From the NCBI RefSeq assembly GCF_963676685.1, contig NC_092345.1, forward strand, positions 30,093,585 through 30,157,584: 64,000 nt of DNA, read 5' to 3'. Position 1 is the stretch's first letter, and each line of letters starts with the position of its first letter. The notes beneath the pieces are model-generated. The model saw only the letters and a list, made by a program, of their open reading frames with translations, searched no databases and had not been told where the DNA came from. Positions 1-13,000 of the stretch are shown in pieces. A program made the translations under genes and the position numbers. The DNA is from Mytilus edulis. Lineage: Eukaryota; Mollusca; Bivalvia; Mytilida; Mytilidae.

Positions 1-613
1 AAAGGGAAGGGGATTGTAGTTACGACGTAAGGAACATATCCGATATCATTTGTGAAACGGTTATTCCGTAACTGTCAACCAACTCGTGATGGCGTCCGTA
101 AAATTTACGAAGGGATGATTTCAACTTCACCATTTGGAACTCTTGGTTTAATAGCTTCCTTGTGAGCAGCAACCCTCTATCAAGACAATCACGATAGGAA
201 ATGCAAGCACGGGAATATCGTATCAATTGGGAGATATATACCCCGTATGCAGGTGCTGCTGGAATGTTGCTACTTAGAAATGGAAAGTTCACAATTGGAA
301 AGCTGAAATCATCTCTTTTGTCGTAAAGTTTTGTTTTCAACCGACCCTCATTGACAATTTCTAGATATACGTCAAGATATGAGGCTGACGTAACTGTATC
401 TGTAGTATCCTTTATCTCTAGTTCGATGGGATAGATGCGTTCCACATAGTCATCAAATTTTGAATTATTTAGCGAAAGAAAATCATCTATATAGCGGAAA
501 GTAGAGTTAAAGGATATTACTAGCTTCTTGTCTTTCTTCCTAAGAAGTTCCTGCATGAGGTCAGCATCATAATAATAAAGACACAAGTCGGCAAGTAGAG
601 GGGCACAGTTAAA
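1..613 (-). mobile_element. Reverse transcriptase relic (3' half), Penelope-like or related retroelement
   Basis: Read on the minus strand, this encodes the C-terminal half of a retroelement reverse transcriptase. It begins with an NCAPLLADL motif near 613, then FRYIDDFLSLNN (YIDD catalytic box), LYDKRDDF, FPFLSSNIPAAPAYGVYISQ and a basic KLKSSLRKFYGRHHELV segment, and stops at about 20. The frame is open from the YIDD region to the stop, so this copy is fairly young. Homology starts abruptly at about 613. The sequence further upstream does not continue the fingers/palm domain, which fits 5' truncation. I assign it to the Penelope-like group by motif style only; no GIY-YIG endonuclease is visible. 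Confidence 0.8.
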
Positions 614-1589
614 AATATTACCAGAAAAAATTGGATGTGAAATACCTGAAGGTATAAGATGTCTGCATGTTGAATTATATTTACGAATGATGTTTTTGTA
701 TTGATGATAAAATTTAGTAAATAATTTGTGTTTATGTCCTGGTGTGATAATTTTTCAGTAATACACAACTTCTCTCGCTAAAACTTGTACGTTGTTACAT
801 ACACGAGCAATTCTTACAAGTTGAGATATATGTATTTCATGTATGTATTTCAAAGTCTGAGTTTGAGTAGGTTAACAACTATGTTATATAATGGAGTTTC
901 TCGTCTCCAGTTCCTATAGTTTGAAAATTATGCAACTTGAAGAGCAACTCAAACGTTTCAGAAAACGATTTAGTAGCATATCGGATAAGGTCGTACATAC
1001 TAAGTTTTAATATGTGACTTAGTAATATTTATACTGAACGCCAAGGGGAGGTCATAAAAGGTAAATTTATAAACAAATATGCAACTTTTCTGTTAAAACA
1101 GTACAATTTTATTTTATACAAAAAACTTTAATTTTAACCTTTTAGTTATTATTCTGATGGGTTTGACGTAGGTATCATCAAGGTTATAATTGCCAAGATT
1201 TACTTCACTTATCAGATAATAATGAAGGAGACATTTGATAAACAGATTGTTCCACTTTGTGATGTAAGTACGTTTATAGTGCTCACAGTAATTTTCCCAA
1301 CAGTTGCTCATCCTAGTAGATATGGTTTGGAAATAGAATAACATAAAATATTAATTCTAACTCGATTTTTTTTTACTCGCATATAGATATAATTAGATAA
1401 AGTAGAATTGCCAATGATACAAATATCCAACTTGGGCAAAGGAGAAAAGGGATTTGGAAATATTTGTTTTCTTGTCTTTCGTTTTTGCCTTTAGGTACCT
1501 CTATATTTGACTGTTTGTTTTGTTAACACATCCATGACACATCATTGTCAATATAATGGAATTTGTATGCGACTGTCATACAAGTGAGT

Positions 1590-1780
1590 GGTTTGGCTAA
1601 CTTTAAACCCAGGTCTAATCCACCATTTTCCAAATATGAAAATGCCTGTACCAAGTCAGGAATATGACAGTTGTTATCCATTCGTTTGAAGTGTTTGAGC
1701 TTTCGGTTTTGCCATTTAATTACGGACTTTCAGTTTTGAAACTTACTCGGAGTTCGGTATTTTTGAGATTTTTTATAATA
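1590..1780 (+). repeat. Interspersed retroelement-tail repeat
   Basis: Sequence of the type 'CAGTTGTTATCCATTCGTTTGAAGTGTTTGAGC ... CTCGGAGTTCGGTATTTTTG' recurs at 55620-55775 on the plus strand and at 48350-48620 and 51485-51660 on the minus strand. A similar tail directly follows the reverse-transcriptase relic ending near 62470. It is therefore probably the 3' end of that retroelement family. Confidence 0.6.
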
Positions 1781-2269
1781 ATCTTATATAAAGGGCAAAA
1801 CCAATAGTAAGTTGTAAAAATATTCGAATTGTCCTTTACATACAAGTGATACAAGTGATACGTGCATAGTCATTTATTACATTGAGTAAGTAAAACATAA
1901 GGTATTTGACCATGTGGAATGATTAACAACTGCCACTCTGGGTTGTGATTGGTAGTGTTATCCTTGGAATGTCTTTATTATTCCAGTTGCCCTGCAAAAC
2001 AAAATCTTAACTTTGTCAACCGACATATCTACACTTATCAGTCTCCAATGTTATTATCCGCTCAGTAGTCGGTGCTTCGGTACCGGCATAATTCAAATTG
2101 GAAACCTTTCCTGGGTTTCGATTATATACTTTATGATTATTAAGAAACTAAGGTTACAACTCCATCAGGCAACGTTGATCTGAGATGGACTTTGGCTATT
2201 ATTTTAAGTTCCTTTTCATCATAAAGCTCCATAAGTTGTTATCAAAAAGTCTGTTTCTATATATGTTGG

Positions 2270-2510
2270 CATTGTTTGTGTTGCAGTTCAGTGTTTCTGT
2301 TGTTCCGTTATGCATAATGTGTTTCCCTTGGTTGTAGTTTGTAAACCAGATTTGTTTTCTCTAAATCGGTTTATGGCTATTGAACAGCGATATACAACTG
2401 TTGCCTTTTTTCTTTAACTGTTTTAATTCTTATACATCCTTTGGTTTCAAATATTTGGTTTTGAGCGTTCCAGATGAAGATTAATCCAGAAATGCGCTTC
2501 GGACGCATGT
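2270..2510 (+). repeat. Interspersed retroelement-tail repeat, second type
   Basis: A T-rich segment ends in 'TTGAACAGCGATATACAACTGTTGCC'. It is matched at 49835-50000 and partly at 48700-48730. The 3' end (2455-2510) carries a fragment related to the 'GAAATGCGC' repeats at 10950 and 60240. Confidence 0.5.
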
Positions 2511-3629
2511 ATTTATAAAGTATTGTTTTTATCTTATGTGGTTTATTCAAGATCAGGATTATGTAATTTCATTTACACATGATTATATTTACCATGTATT
2601 TAGACAAAGTGACAAATTAATATTAAGGAAGTGAGTGGAAATTTTTCATATTAAGGTAACCTCGCTAATTTGTGTTTCCAACCTTTTTTTGTGTACTAGT
2701 ATTACAATTTTTTTTTTGCTACTTTGCATTGTAAGTTGTATGAACGTTTTGACTGTAATTTTGGAGTACAATTTCATCGGCCTTTAAGTGACATTATCTA
2801 CGTATACCAGATATAACAAAAAAATAAAATAGTTTTTTTGGTTTTCAATCATAAATGAGTATGAAATAGTGAAATAATTATTCGCTTTTAGCAGTCGAAT
2901 TAAAATTGTCAAAATAGGCAGAGAAATATTGCTGATGAGTAATTCACTTGAAACTGAATAATTCGATATCATTCAATTTGTATTAAAGTGACCTTAAATT
3001 TAATCTTTAGCTAGGGACGGGTTCCCGTGAATCATGCGTGTTTAGATGTTAAAAGGAAAGGAATATCTACATTGAAAGTAAAACCAGTATAACCCATTTG
3101 ATTGACTGATTCTATCCACAAGAACTGATTATTTACATATATTTTAACCTATTATTCCAAATCAAACAGACCTAGAAAAAAACAATTGCACGAGTTCGCT
3201 ATCTATATATATCTATAATAATGTTTATATTGGATGACTGTCAGTAGACTTTGTATGTCACCTCAAGAATTTATTAGATGGCGTCTAGACTAAACTACTC
3301 ACGAAATGCTGTCCCATATTATTGAGCCCGTGCATTGTAAATTGTTTATTTTAGTCGATTTTTTATAATTTGTATATACGATTTAGTATGTTATAAATCA
3401 AATTTGAGAATTTGAGTTGAATCGGCGAACATGAATTTGATAGCTAATGTCCCTTTTTCTAGAACCATTTAACAGAACACTTGCTTTTTTTTAAATTTCA
3501 CCATCACTCAGTTTCTAAAAATATCAGATTTACTAACTATCTGTATGCCACGGATTAGTTTGCTGTAAACAATTTCCTTTCTTTAAACATATTTCCTTGA
3601 TAACTTGAATGTGGTTTGAATAAACTTTG

Positions 3630-3770
3630 ATAGAGAAGTATGGTATGGTATGGGCTTTTTGCTCATTGTTGAAGACCGTACGGTGACCTATAGTTGCTAA
3701 TGTCTGTGTCATTTTGGTCTTTTGTGGATAGTTGTCTCATTGGCAATCATACCACATCTTCTTTTTTATA
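3630..3770 (+). repeat. Short interspersed repeat (SINE-like), plus orientation
   Basis: Contains 'GGCTTTTTGCTCATTGTTGAAGACCGTACGGTGACCTATAG' and ends in 'GTTGTCTCATTGGCAATCATACCACATCTTC' followed by T-rich sequence. The same consensus is found at 8580-8712, 26760-26965, 28035-28115, 29925-30085, 41385-41520 and 45365-45425. Minus copies are at 18148-18260, 28865-29010, 31205-31310, 35570-35650 and 39165-39365. It is the most abundant repeat in the window and typical of mussel DNA as I know it. Confidence 0.75.
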
Positions 3771-3867
3771 TTTGATAGAGAAGAAACATGGTTTATAAAA
3801 TTATAAGAAACTGCACATTCAAGTCATAACAAACAAAATGTAAAAGATGTAATTGACAGGTACTCAC

Positions 3868-4021
3868 TGGGAATCTGGTTCCATCTGATCGATTACATTG
3901 CATCGATAATGGTGCGATATCGTAAAAATTGCTCAACATCTGACTTGCTAGATAAGACCATTTAATGGACTGGTAGTTTTCTGCAATGCTTTTCGTCGAT
4001 GAGGTGTTATCTTTGTAACGT
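3868..4021 (-). CDS. DBH-like exon 11: C-terminal region
   Basis: Between TTTTTAG|A and CCA|GTGAGT. It encodes YKDNTSSTKSIAENYQSIKW, then SYLASQMLSNFYDIAPLSMQC and NRSDGTRFP, matching 'LKALYSFAPISMHC' of DBH. With this acceptor it needs two bases from the previous exon, but exon 10 ends in phase 0. An internal acceptor (CTACCAG|TCC, about 3961) would restore phase. The next exon, expected to begin GYW, was not found. Confidence 0.8.
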
Positions 4022-7000
4022 CTAAAAATGAAAATTTAATTTTTTATGTTATTTTGAAGAAAAATTCAACAATATTTTCAACTTACTCTTATAGATGCCA
4101 CAAAGATTCAAATGTTGTCTGTTATTGACTCGTTATTGTTGTATTGTAAAATTCATTATAGAAACAGGATTAGAATTGTATACGTCACGTCTTTCGTCTA
4201 TAAAAAATCATCAGAAACGCTCGAAAACACAAAGTTAAAAAGGCAAAATAATGTACGAATTCGAAGTTGAAGAGCAACGAGGACCAAAATTTTCAAACGT
4301 TTTTGACAAACACAGCTTAGGTAACCTATTCTTAGAGAAAAAATATCTGTTGTATCTAGAAATTTCTTTTTTAACAGTCATTTCATAATAATGACCAGAT
4401 CAACACAGAAATTCTGACTATTTGGCTGCTTGTACTATCGGGTAGGAAACCTTCCACCAAGCAGTGACATTAACCCATGATTTTAGATATACTCATCAGA
4501 TACCAGGGTTACAAAGGTGTATGAGAACTAACTATGATATTATATATCTCACTTATTCATGAATCTAAAGAATGCCCGAAGGGCGTCCGAATCGACAGAA
4601 CTCTTGCAGACTTCCAAATCAACTGCTGGATAGTAATGAATGTAGTTTACACACATTTCTTCTTTAATGGAAAAGCCACCCTAAAATACAAAACGTATCG
4701 AGCTAAGTTATATTTATATTGGTTCTTTGACTATTTTGTGATATTTCTATTACATATTTTTTTCAATGTGACCAAACTATTAAAACAACTTGTTAGACTT
4801 TAATTTAAGCATGCATATTCTCATTGTAAAACAAATTATATTTATTAATGTATTAGTTTATTATCAATACGTTCATCGACGTGCCTTTCGGGTTTTTAAA
4901 ACTGACTGATAATAGGTCTACGGATATGACATGTATCCACACAGCATTTTAGACTTTTTGAACTTCTATTGCTTGCTTAAAATAGTAAACATATTTTGTC
5001 TGAAGTAATCTTTATTATATAAACCTCATCTGATCAGACTTAATAATATCATGAATAATTGGTTATTTCGTGTTCAGTCTTTCAGTATTTCTTGTATTAA
5101 TCGACTGCCGTAAATGCAACTCGCTTGCGGTCAATTCAGTAATGTTCGGTAGCTTTTCAGACAATTCAGTATGATGTTGATCTTTACAGGTGAATATCAA
5201 CTACTGAACAGTTTGAACATAGACTGAACATATTTACTCAACTGCAAGCGAATAATCTCAATAAACGGTATGGAATTGACTGCAGTCGTTAGGTCTGAAA
5301 TTGACTAAAAACTGAAAATGACTTTATAATATTCTGTTCAGTGTTTTAGATCTGTTTAAATCAAAATGACCGCTTCAGACTAATATTCATTACTAGCGTT
5401 GAATACTATGAGGCGTAGTCTCAAAATTTCATATATTTTTCAACATCAATTTTTATTAGATATCAAGTATAATTATATCTATTTAAGGTCTCCAAGTAAC
5501 AGAAATTCAGAGAACACACACAGTTATGTCAATAAAAGAGAACGATACTTGACTGTCGATTTTGTTAGTAAAATAACCCCAAAAAAACTTACGCTGCATT
5601 CATCATTTTTCTCTTTGGAAAGCTGTTCTAGTATTGCTAAATCGCGCTTAAGGGAAGGGAGTGTCATCCTACTGCATGGTCCGAGGTAATTGTCATTATA
5701 AACAAAACATATAGGGACAACTTCATATTGAGGGGTTATAAATTCAGTTTGACCGATTAAGCCATACTCATTTTTCACCTTTTTCAACAACCAAATCACT
5801 TATTTACCCGTTATATTTAATTCCTGTCTCATTTTTTTCAAAGTGTTATGTATAAAAGTGTTAAATCAAAGTTTAATTACTGTGTTCTCGTACTATCAGT
5901 ATAGTTTTATTAATCTTATACCGCAATGTATTTGTCATCTAATTGAAATGTCAGTAAATTTCAGACTAGTGTCATTAAAACTGAAGTGTATGTTCATTAA
6001 ACTTATATTTCAAACATTTATTCCAAAAAAAAAGGACTTGTAATTTTATTTTAATTGTAATGCTGATTGATTTTTACCATATTTTACATTTAAAAAGATT
6101 GCTTACTAATGTAATGTTCTCTCTATCAAGTGTACTATCTTCACATGTAGTTATAAGACTGTCTCCCTACAAGACAAAGTAGTATATTATTTTTAGTATA
6201 TATGATTGACAACAATTGTTTTTTTAATGTTTTAAACAGTTTTCGAACTTCATAACTTTAAGACACTTTTTACGTTTCTTATAGTTTCAATTTTTATTAA
6301 GCGTTTACGTATGAGCATGATACATTTCTCTGGCTAAGAAAGAAACGCATCTCGTACATGTATGCATCAAATCGGTATAACACATCCATCAAACTTTTTG
6401 TTTTAAGACAATCACAGGCTATATGCTTGGGGAAATACAAAATGAACAAAACCGGTTTAGACAAAGCAGACAATTGAACATTACATCAGTCTTCTAATCT
6501 GAAAAGTATTTGCAGCTTTGGTTCAAATACATTACAGTCATATAATTGCTATCATTTCTCCTATTCTTAAGTAAGATGAACGATGTGCTTTTAAAATTAT
6601 TATAGCTGTCAGTGACATTCGTACATAAAGCAAACATGAAATATTCTTTTCTTTTTTTATTGATTGTAGTTTTATTACTTTATCATCTAATATGATTACA
6701 CCTACTGGTAAAACATCGACCGGTTCTTGAAGTCTTCTTATCTCTTGAAAATGTGGACTATAATGATTGTCTCTATTCAGTTCCGGTAATTCTTTGCCAT
6801 TTCTGACATGCTTTGTATATACACGTTTCCCCGTCATATGCGTGTGCAATTGAGAAGCATATATGTGTATGCCTGCTCTTGGTAACGCCTGCAAAATCAA
6901 GAAAAAAAATATCGATGGAGAGGCAAAACGTGAAAGGAACTTATATCATTACAAATATGCAAATTACTTTTAAGTATTCAACAAATGTGCTTTTCTATCC

Positions 7001-10000
7001 TTTTCTTTTTTTTTTTTTTTTTTTTTATATCCCAGATGAGATACCTAATGATAGTTTTGTTGCAACGCAATTAAGATTAATCAAATTTGTAAAACCAAAT
7101 TTTTTTATTTTTAAATTTTACCTAAATCAAAAGTGGATATGTTACTAGATCTAGGCTTGTTTGTTTTTAAAAAAAAGCTGCTGCTTATTTTATAATTTAA
7201 TACATGATTCTCACGGTTCGTGTGCAATCAGGAATACAGTATCCTGTCAGAGAAAACAAGTTCTGGTTTGGAGGAATCGCCATTTTGTTTGTATATTCCA
7301 ACCCCAGCTCCATTATTCCGGAATCATATTTTCTAATTTTACTTGTAACATACAAACGGATGCCAGATGAATCTTTAATATCTGTAAAATATTATAGTAA
7401 ATTGGGATAAGCAAAAATGATGCAAAAAGGATAAACATATTACATGCCAAAACATCTGTTGAAATATTTGCGTTTTGGCAGTATAAAACTGAATGCGAAC
7501 AGAGAACATCAACATATTGGCATAGAGCATTCGGAATTACTAACTGAATAATTTCAAATAATCGAATGTGTCTTCGGTCATGGCAACATACCAAATACAT
7601 CTTTTTCTGAAAAAAAGTTACATTTTATCACATTGACTTCTTTCGAGGGGTTAGTGTAGTTTTGCTTAAAACGTTACATTTTTATCACAGTGACTTCTCT
7701 CGAGGTGAATATATAATACAAGTATCTCTGTAAACAGTGAAACTACATTGTCACTTTTCGATTTGTTTAAGAATGCTCCTAAACTTCTTTCAGTCTTTGA
7801 AGCCAGTGCCTCTTGGATTTAAGATATGTTAACTGTCATCTATATACTACGTTCATATCTAATAAACCGGATGATGTATACAGACAATAACTGCTGATGA
7901 TGGTAAAAACGACTATGTCAATTTTAATTTGGTTCCTTGGGGTGATCTTCATAAATTAATTATGATCTAGATAATGAGTTGTTCAAGACAGAACAGTGAC
8001 AAATGACTACTTTGAATTCAGTGAACAATTCTTGCATTCTAAAAAGCTGTAAAATTTCCATTATAGCAGCATCGGATTTCATTTGAATAGCTGAACGTTC
8101 CTGTTGAAGCTAGTTTGTACAACGAAATATTTCGTGAATCTACGTAGAATATATTTTCATTATCACTTATAAGCGTGTTAAAGTTACGTTCTTGGGCTTT
8201 TAAACATATATATTGCATATTATTGGGAAATTTTATATCTTTTAGAATATTTTCTTTAACAGAAGTGACAATAATGAGGGTCTTTTCAGAAAATCCTTCC
8301 AAAACAATTACTAGTAGTATATTTCATGTCATACATCATTACATGCATGAATAACCTAGTTTCTCATTTTTAACAAAGTCTTATCAAACTGCATCATTTT
8401 GCAGCCATTAGCAATGCATGTGTCTGCATGCAACCATCTTCGTTCTCTTCAATAATGATCGACTGACTATTTGACATATGACCTAAACCTTGGCGATTGG
8501 GCTAGCTTAATGGATGAGGACAAGTCTGTTCTTAATCATAACAGAGGAACTTATTCTATGCTTGTCTTAACTTCAATAGCTGACTGGCGGTATGGGCTTT
8601 GCTCACTATTGAAGACGGTACAGTGACCTATAATTGTTAATTTTTGTGTCATTTGGTCTCTTGTGAAGAGTCGTATCATTGGCACTCATGCCTCATCTTC
8701 TTTTTTTATATTTAGTATAGTACTTAGTCTAGCGATGTGAGTAGTCTTGTTATAATTACCTTTGCTCAGCTGTGGATTATTATAATGTACCTCTAGCAGC
8801 ACAAATCTAGACCAACCATCTCCGCCTACTGGCGTTCCAGCTTCCTCTGGTAATGTTACTGACTGTAATATATTATTAAAGTCACAAGTTAAGGGTGCTG
8901 AACAAATATTGCTTTTCTGATACCCAGATGCAAGGAATTATACAATTCAAATGTGCAAATACCTGAATATTTTTATGAGAAAACGAATTAAAGGATTTTA
9001 CTAGGTGTAAAGAGTATGTTTGTATGACGCATATGGAAAAAAAGATGAATTTAAATTATATAAGACAAGTGAAGTTCTTTGATTTGGCATATTTAGCTAT
9101 TTATATTGGATCGTCATGATGGTTTTTGTCTTACCTAGTTCTTATTATCTAATTAAATATATTGAGTAATTAGGGATTCAATGTAAATTACTTTTCTAAT
9201 ATTTTAAGCGAGTCCAAAATATGCAACACAGCCTGCATTTAGGTTGATAGAATGTGAAAATGAGGGGAACATAGCATAAAGAGTGAACAGGTCGGAAGTG
9301 AAAAAGATTAAGAAAAAAAACCCAGTAATTTCAAAATTATCAAACTGAATCGGATAATAAGACACTTAAGACACATTTCACTTCCATCTTATTGTATAAA
9401 ACTATTCTTTCGCTTCGTCAATTTGAATAGGTTCGTTAAATTATTGTTAGTTTAAATCTTTATAGCCATGGATATTTTTTTATTTTGGAATTGATCGCGA
9501 CCTTTGTGTACTACTATCATACTTACTGATGCACCCATTGCCCATGCGCCAATGACTTTACGACAGATTGACAGCCCTGGTGGTTTTCCCTCCGCTAAGC
9601 CAGGACCATTATAGGATGGAACAACTTCATCTGGTCTGGCTTCACAATGAAATAGTTCCATATGGTGAACAAGATGTTCGTGGCCTTTCTCGATGATTCC
9701 TTCATACTACGAGAACACATAGGAAAAATATTTCTATATAATATTATAAAGTCTTGTAATATTTTCACAACTGATAATGATTTCAGATGATCAAATCATG
9801 GATACGGAGTTGCATCTTAGTTACTACATAAAAACTTTTAGAATAAATAGCCGTACATTGTAATGTGCGTGTTATTTCTTCATTTCAGTAAAAAAAAAAG
9901 TCTATTTTAACTGAACTAGTAAACATTTTTGTTTTGAGGCCAGCTAAAGCCCGACTCCGGTGTGGGATTTTCTCGTTGTGTTGAACACCCATTGGTGACA

Positions 10001-13000
10001 TAAGGCTGTTTTCTGCACATTGTTCGGGTTGTTGTCTTTTTGACACAATCTTAATTTCCATTCTCAATTTTATTTTTAAATACAAAATATAAGAAGGTAA
10101 GAAGAAACATTTTTGTTTTCTTGTTATAATTTAAATATACTTCATATTTGTTTTCTTATTCTAATGTTACCTTGATGATATGATGTTTCCGTTTGAAATC
10201 TGGTAACTTAGTTAGATACCACCAGTAAGTGGTATCAGTTGATGGAACTGTTATCTGTAAAAAAAAATATTGAGACAGGAACTTGACCATTTTTACACAT
10301 TTGTAACTACCTGGTATTTTAAAATTTTAAATTATTTAAGTCCGTCGTTTTTCAGAAATTTTCGTATACCATTTACATGCCTAGATTGATTTCTGTTTCA
10401 TCAACATTTTTATCAATTCTGAAAATTGTCATTAAGAAAGAATTTCTGCAGATTAAGTAGTCAAACTGTTAAAAATTGAAAAAAAAAGCCGGAGCCTTTG
10501 TTAGTCTTGTATTATTTTAATTTTAGTTTCTTGTGTACAATTTGGAAATTAGTATGGCGTTCATTATCACTGGACTAGTATATATAAGTTTAGGGGCCAG
10601 CTGAGGGACGCCTCCGGGTGCGGGAATTTCTCGCTACATTGAAGACCTGTTGGTGACCCTCTGCTGTTGTTTTTTATTTGGTCGGGTTGTTGTCTCTTTG
10701 ACACATTCCCCATTTCCATTCTCAATTTTATAATCTATACAATTCTATACATTATAATTCTAGAATTTTTATTTGATACTTTCCAAGGAAATAAAACAGT
10801 TCCAATTATTAGATACCAAAATGTGTAAGTGCTATTTTAAAAAGTTGCAAAAGAAAATTGAGATTTGGCTTAACTGAACAGTTTGTTGAACTTGATTACG
10901 GCAGACCATTGAGTTTTGGCGTTACCAGGAAAGTCGGAAATAAACTCATCATAGGTACATGTACCAGGACTAAATTTTATATATATACGCCAGACGCGCG
11001 TTTCGTCTACAAAAGACTCATCAGTGACGCTCGAATCCAGAAAAGTTTTTAAAAAAAAGTCTAATAAAGTACGACGTTGAGGAGCATTGAGGTCCAAAAT
11101 TCCTAAAAGTGTTGCCAAATACATCTAAGGTAATCTATGCCTGAGGTAGAAAAGCCTTAGTATTTCAAAAAAATCCAAATTTTGTAAACAGTTAATTTAT
11201 AAATATAACAATATCAATGATAATTCGTGTCAGCACAAAAAGTGTTGACTACTGGGCTTGTGATACCCTCGGGGAAATAAATCTTCGCCAGTAGTGGCAT
11301 CGACTCAGTGGTTGTAAATAAACTCATCATAGATACCAGGACTAAATTTTATATATATTCGCCTACATTGCAAACTTTAATCTTATTTATTAGCTTCATA
11401 CCTCTTGGTTCGTGACGTCAATGACTGTTGTGTCTTTTGGTATGTTCACATCTGGAATATCTGGTTTCAAAATTTGAACTCTCTGTAGGCCTTTCTTATA
11501 TTGTAAAGTGTTGATATGTCTGGGATATTCGTAGCCAGTGAAAAATATTATGTGTGTCGTTCCATTCTGTTGAAACATACAAATTGTTAATCAGATTTTC
11601 GAATATTTGAATACATTCTATTTTTTATGTGATGAAACTAAATGAGAATTAAATTATATGTTAAATATAGAATTGTAGAACCGGAACATTGATGACTTAT
11701 TAAAGTGAATCGTGAGCATTTGTATTTGTTCTTGTTATTCAAGACTGAACAAGGTGATACAAGGTGATACTGCGAATTGTACAACAGTTGAAATAAGTCG
11801 AAAGACACGTTTCTTTACATGTATTGCGGAATAATAACGACGGTACACCGGATGACGGTCAATTATACAAAATCGCAATCTGTCAAAGAGTCTCAGAGGA
11901 GTTACATTAAACAGTGTCATTCTTGCACTATAGTGAAATAATGATCATATCATAATGACAGTCTTATCTGGTCATTTATTGTATATATGAACAAACAATC
12001 ATAGCAAGTACGAGAACTTTCTGATAAAGAGTGTCAAAAGAGTTTCGTTCAAAAAGTGACAAGCTTTCTCTCAAACGGTCTCTGGAGTATTGATGTGTTT
12101 CGCGGGACGGACGTACGAACAGAGACCATCACCACCACCCAACATATTCCAACCCCACCCTTGAGGCGTGAGCAAGGTTTTCAAAAATTTTTCAAAATAA
12201 AAATGTATAAGAAAACAGCTGCACTAGACTTAAACTAGTTTCTATCGCTTATCATTGTTTTCATATGTTTTACCACAGAGTGGGAATAATTTGTATATCG
12301 AACGTTCGTGAGATAACCCGCGTTTTATTTTAACTCTTCCACTACCCATTAAACTTACGTCTAGTTTGTAATCGTCCTCGTCACATGTATCAAACTTTCT
12401 TATGAATTCTAGCGTAAACCTGTTATATTTCAACTTTTCAGTAAGTGTCCGCACGTAGTTTTGGTTTTGGTCAATGTGTATATATCCTCTATTGTTTGTA
12501 TGGACGTCCTAAATTGAAAAGGCATTAATAAAAATAAAGATTTTTTTTTACAAAATTAACTAAAAATACTATTTTGATTTATAAGTGAATGAATGGAGTA
12601 CAAGTTGACCATCAAGACTCACTACTTACAGTTTTGTATTAAACAATCATACAATTTTCACACGATTCTTTAATTTTAATTGGCCGAGACAGTCCAATAG
12701 TATATTTAATTTCCGTGTAAAATTCAACATCTACTAATGACTGTACGTGTACGTGACAAAGTCAAAACAATGTTTAAAAAACAAGAGAAAGCCTTAGTTT
12801 ATGTAACTCTTAATTTAATGGTTGTTGCATATATTCTTTTCCATCTGACTTTCAATTCATCAATCGTTTGTGAATAAATTATTCATACTATCTAAAGGAT
12901 GAACTTACTTTGAACATTTTATTACCAAATAAGTCCTTCCAAAACAAAACTAAATCAGCATTTTCACATTCACCATAATCAGAAAACCCGAACGCTAACC

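Larger units (their letters stand above)
614..3867. other. Non-coding flank 3' of the monooxygenase gene
   Basis: No convincing exon was found here, although the last exon of the minus-strand monooxygenase could lie in it. It holds several interspersed repeat copies: a retroelement-tail type at about 1590-1780, another tail type at about 2270-2510, and a short interspersed repeat at about 3630-3770. Confidence 0.5.

Noticed and set aside
1114-1344. 76-residue minus-strand frame (CWENYCEHYKRTYITKWNNL...)
   Set aside because: Considered as the missing last monooxygenase exon because of the WEN motif, but there is no acceptor in phase and no further match to the DBH C-terminus.
8039-8302. 87-residue minus-strand frame MEGFSEKTLIIVTSVKENIL...
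   Set aside because: It lies in the intron between DBH-like exons 6 and 7, which join in phase without it; no recognised family.
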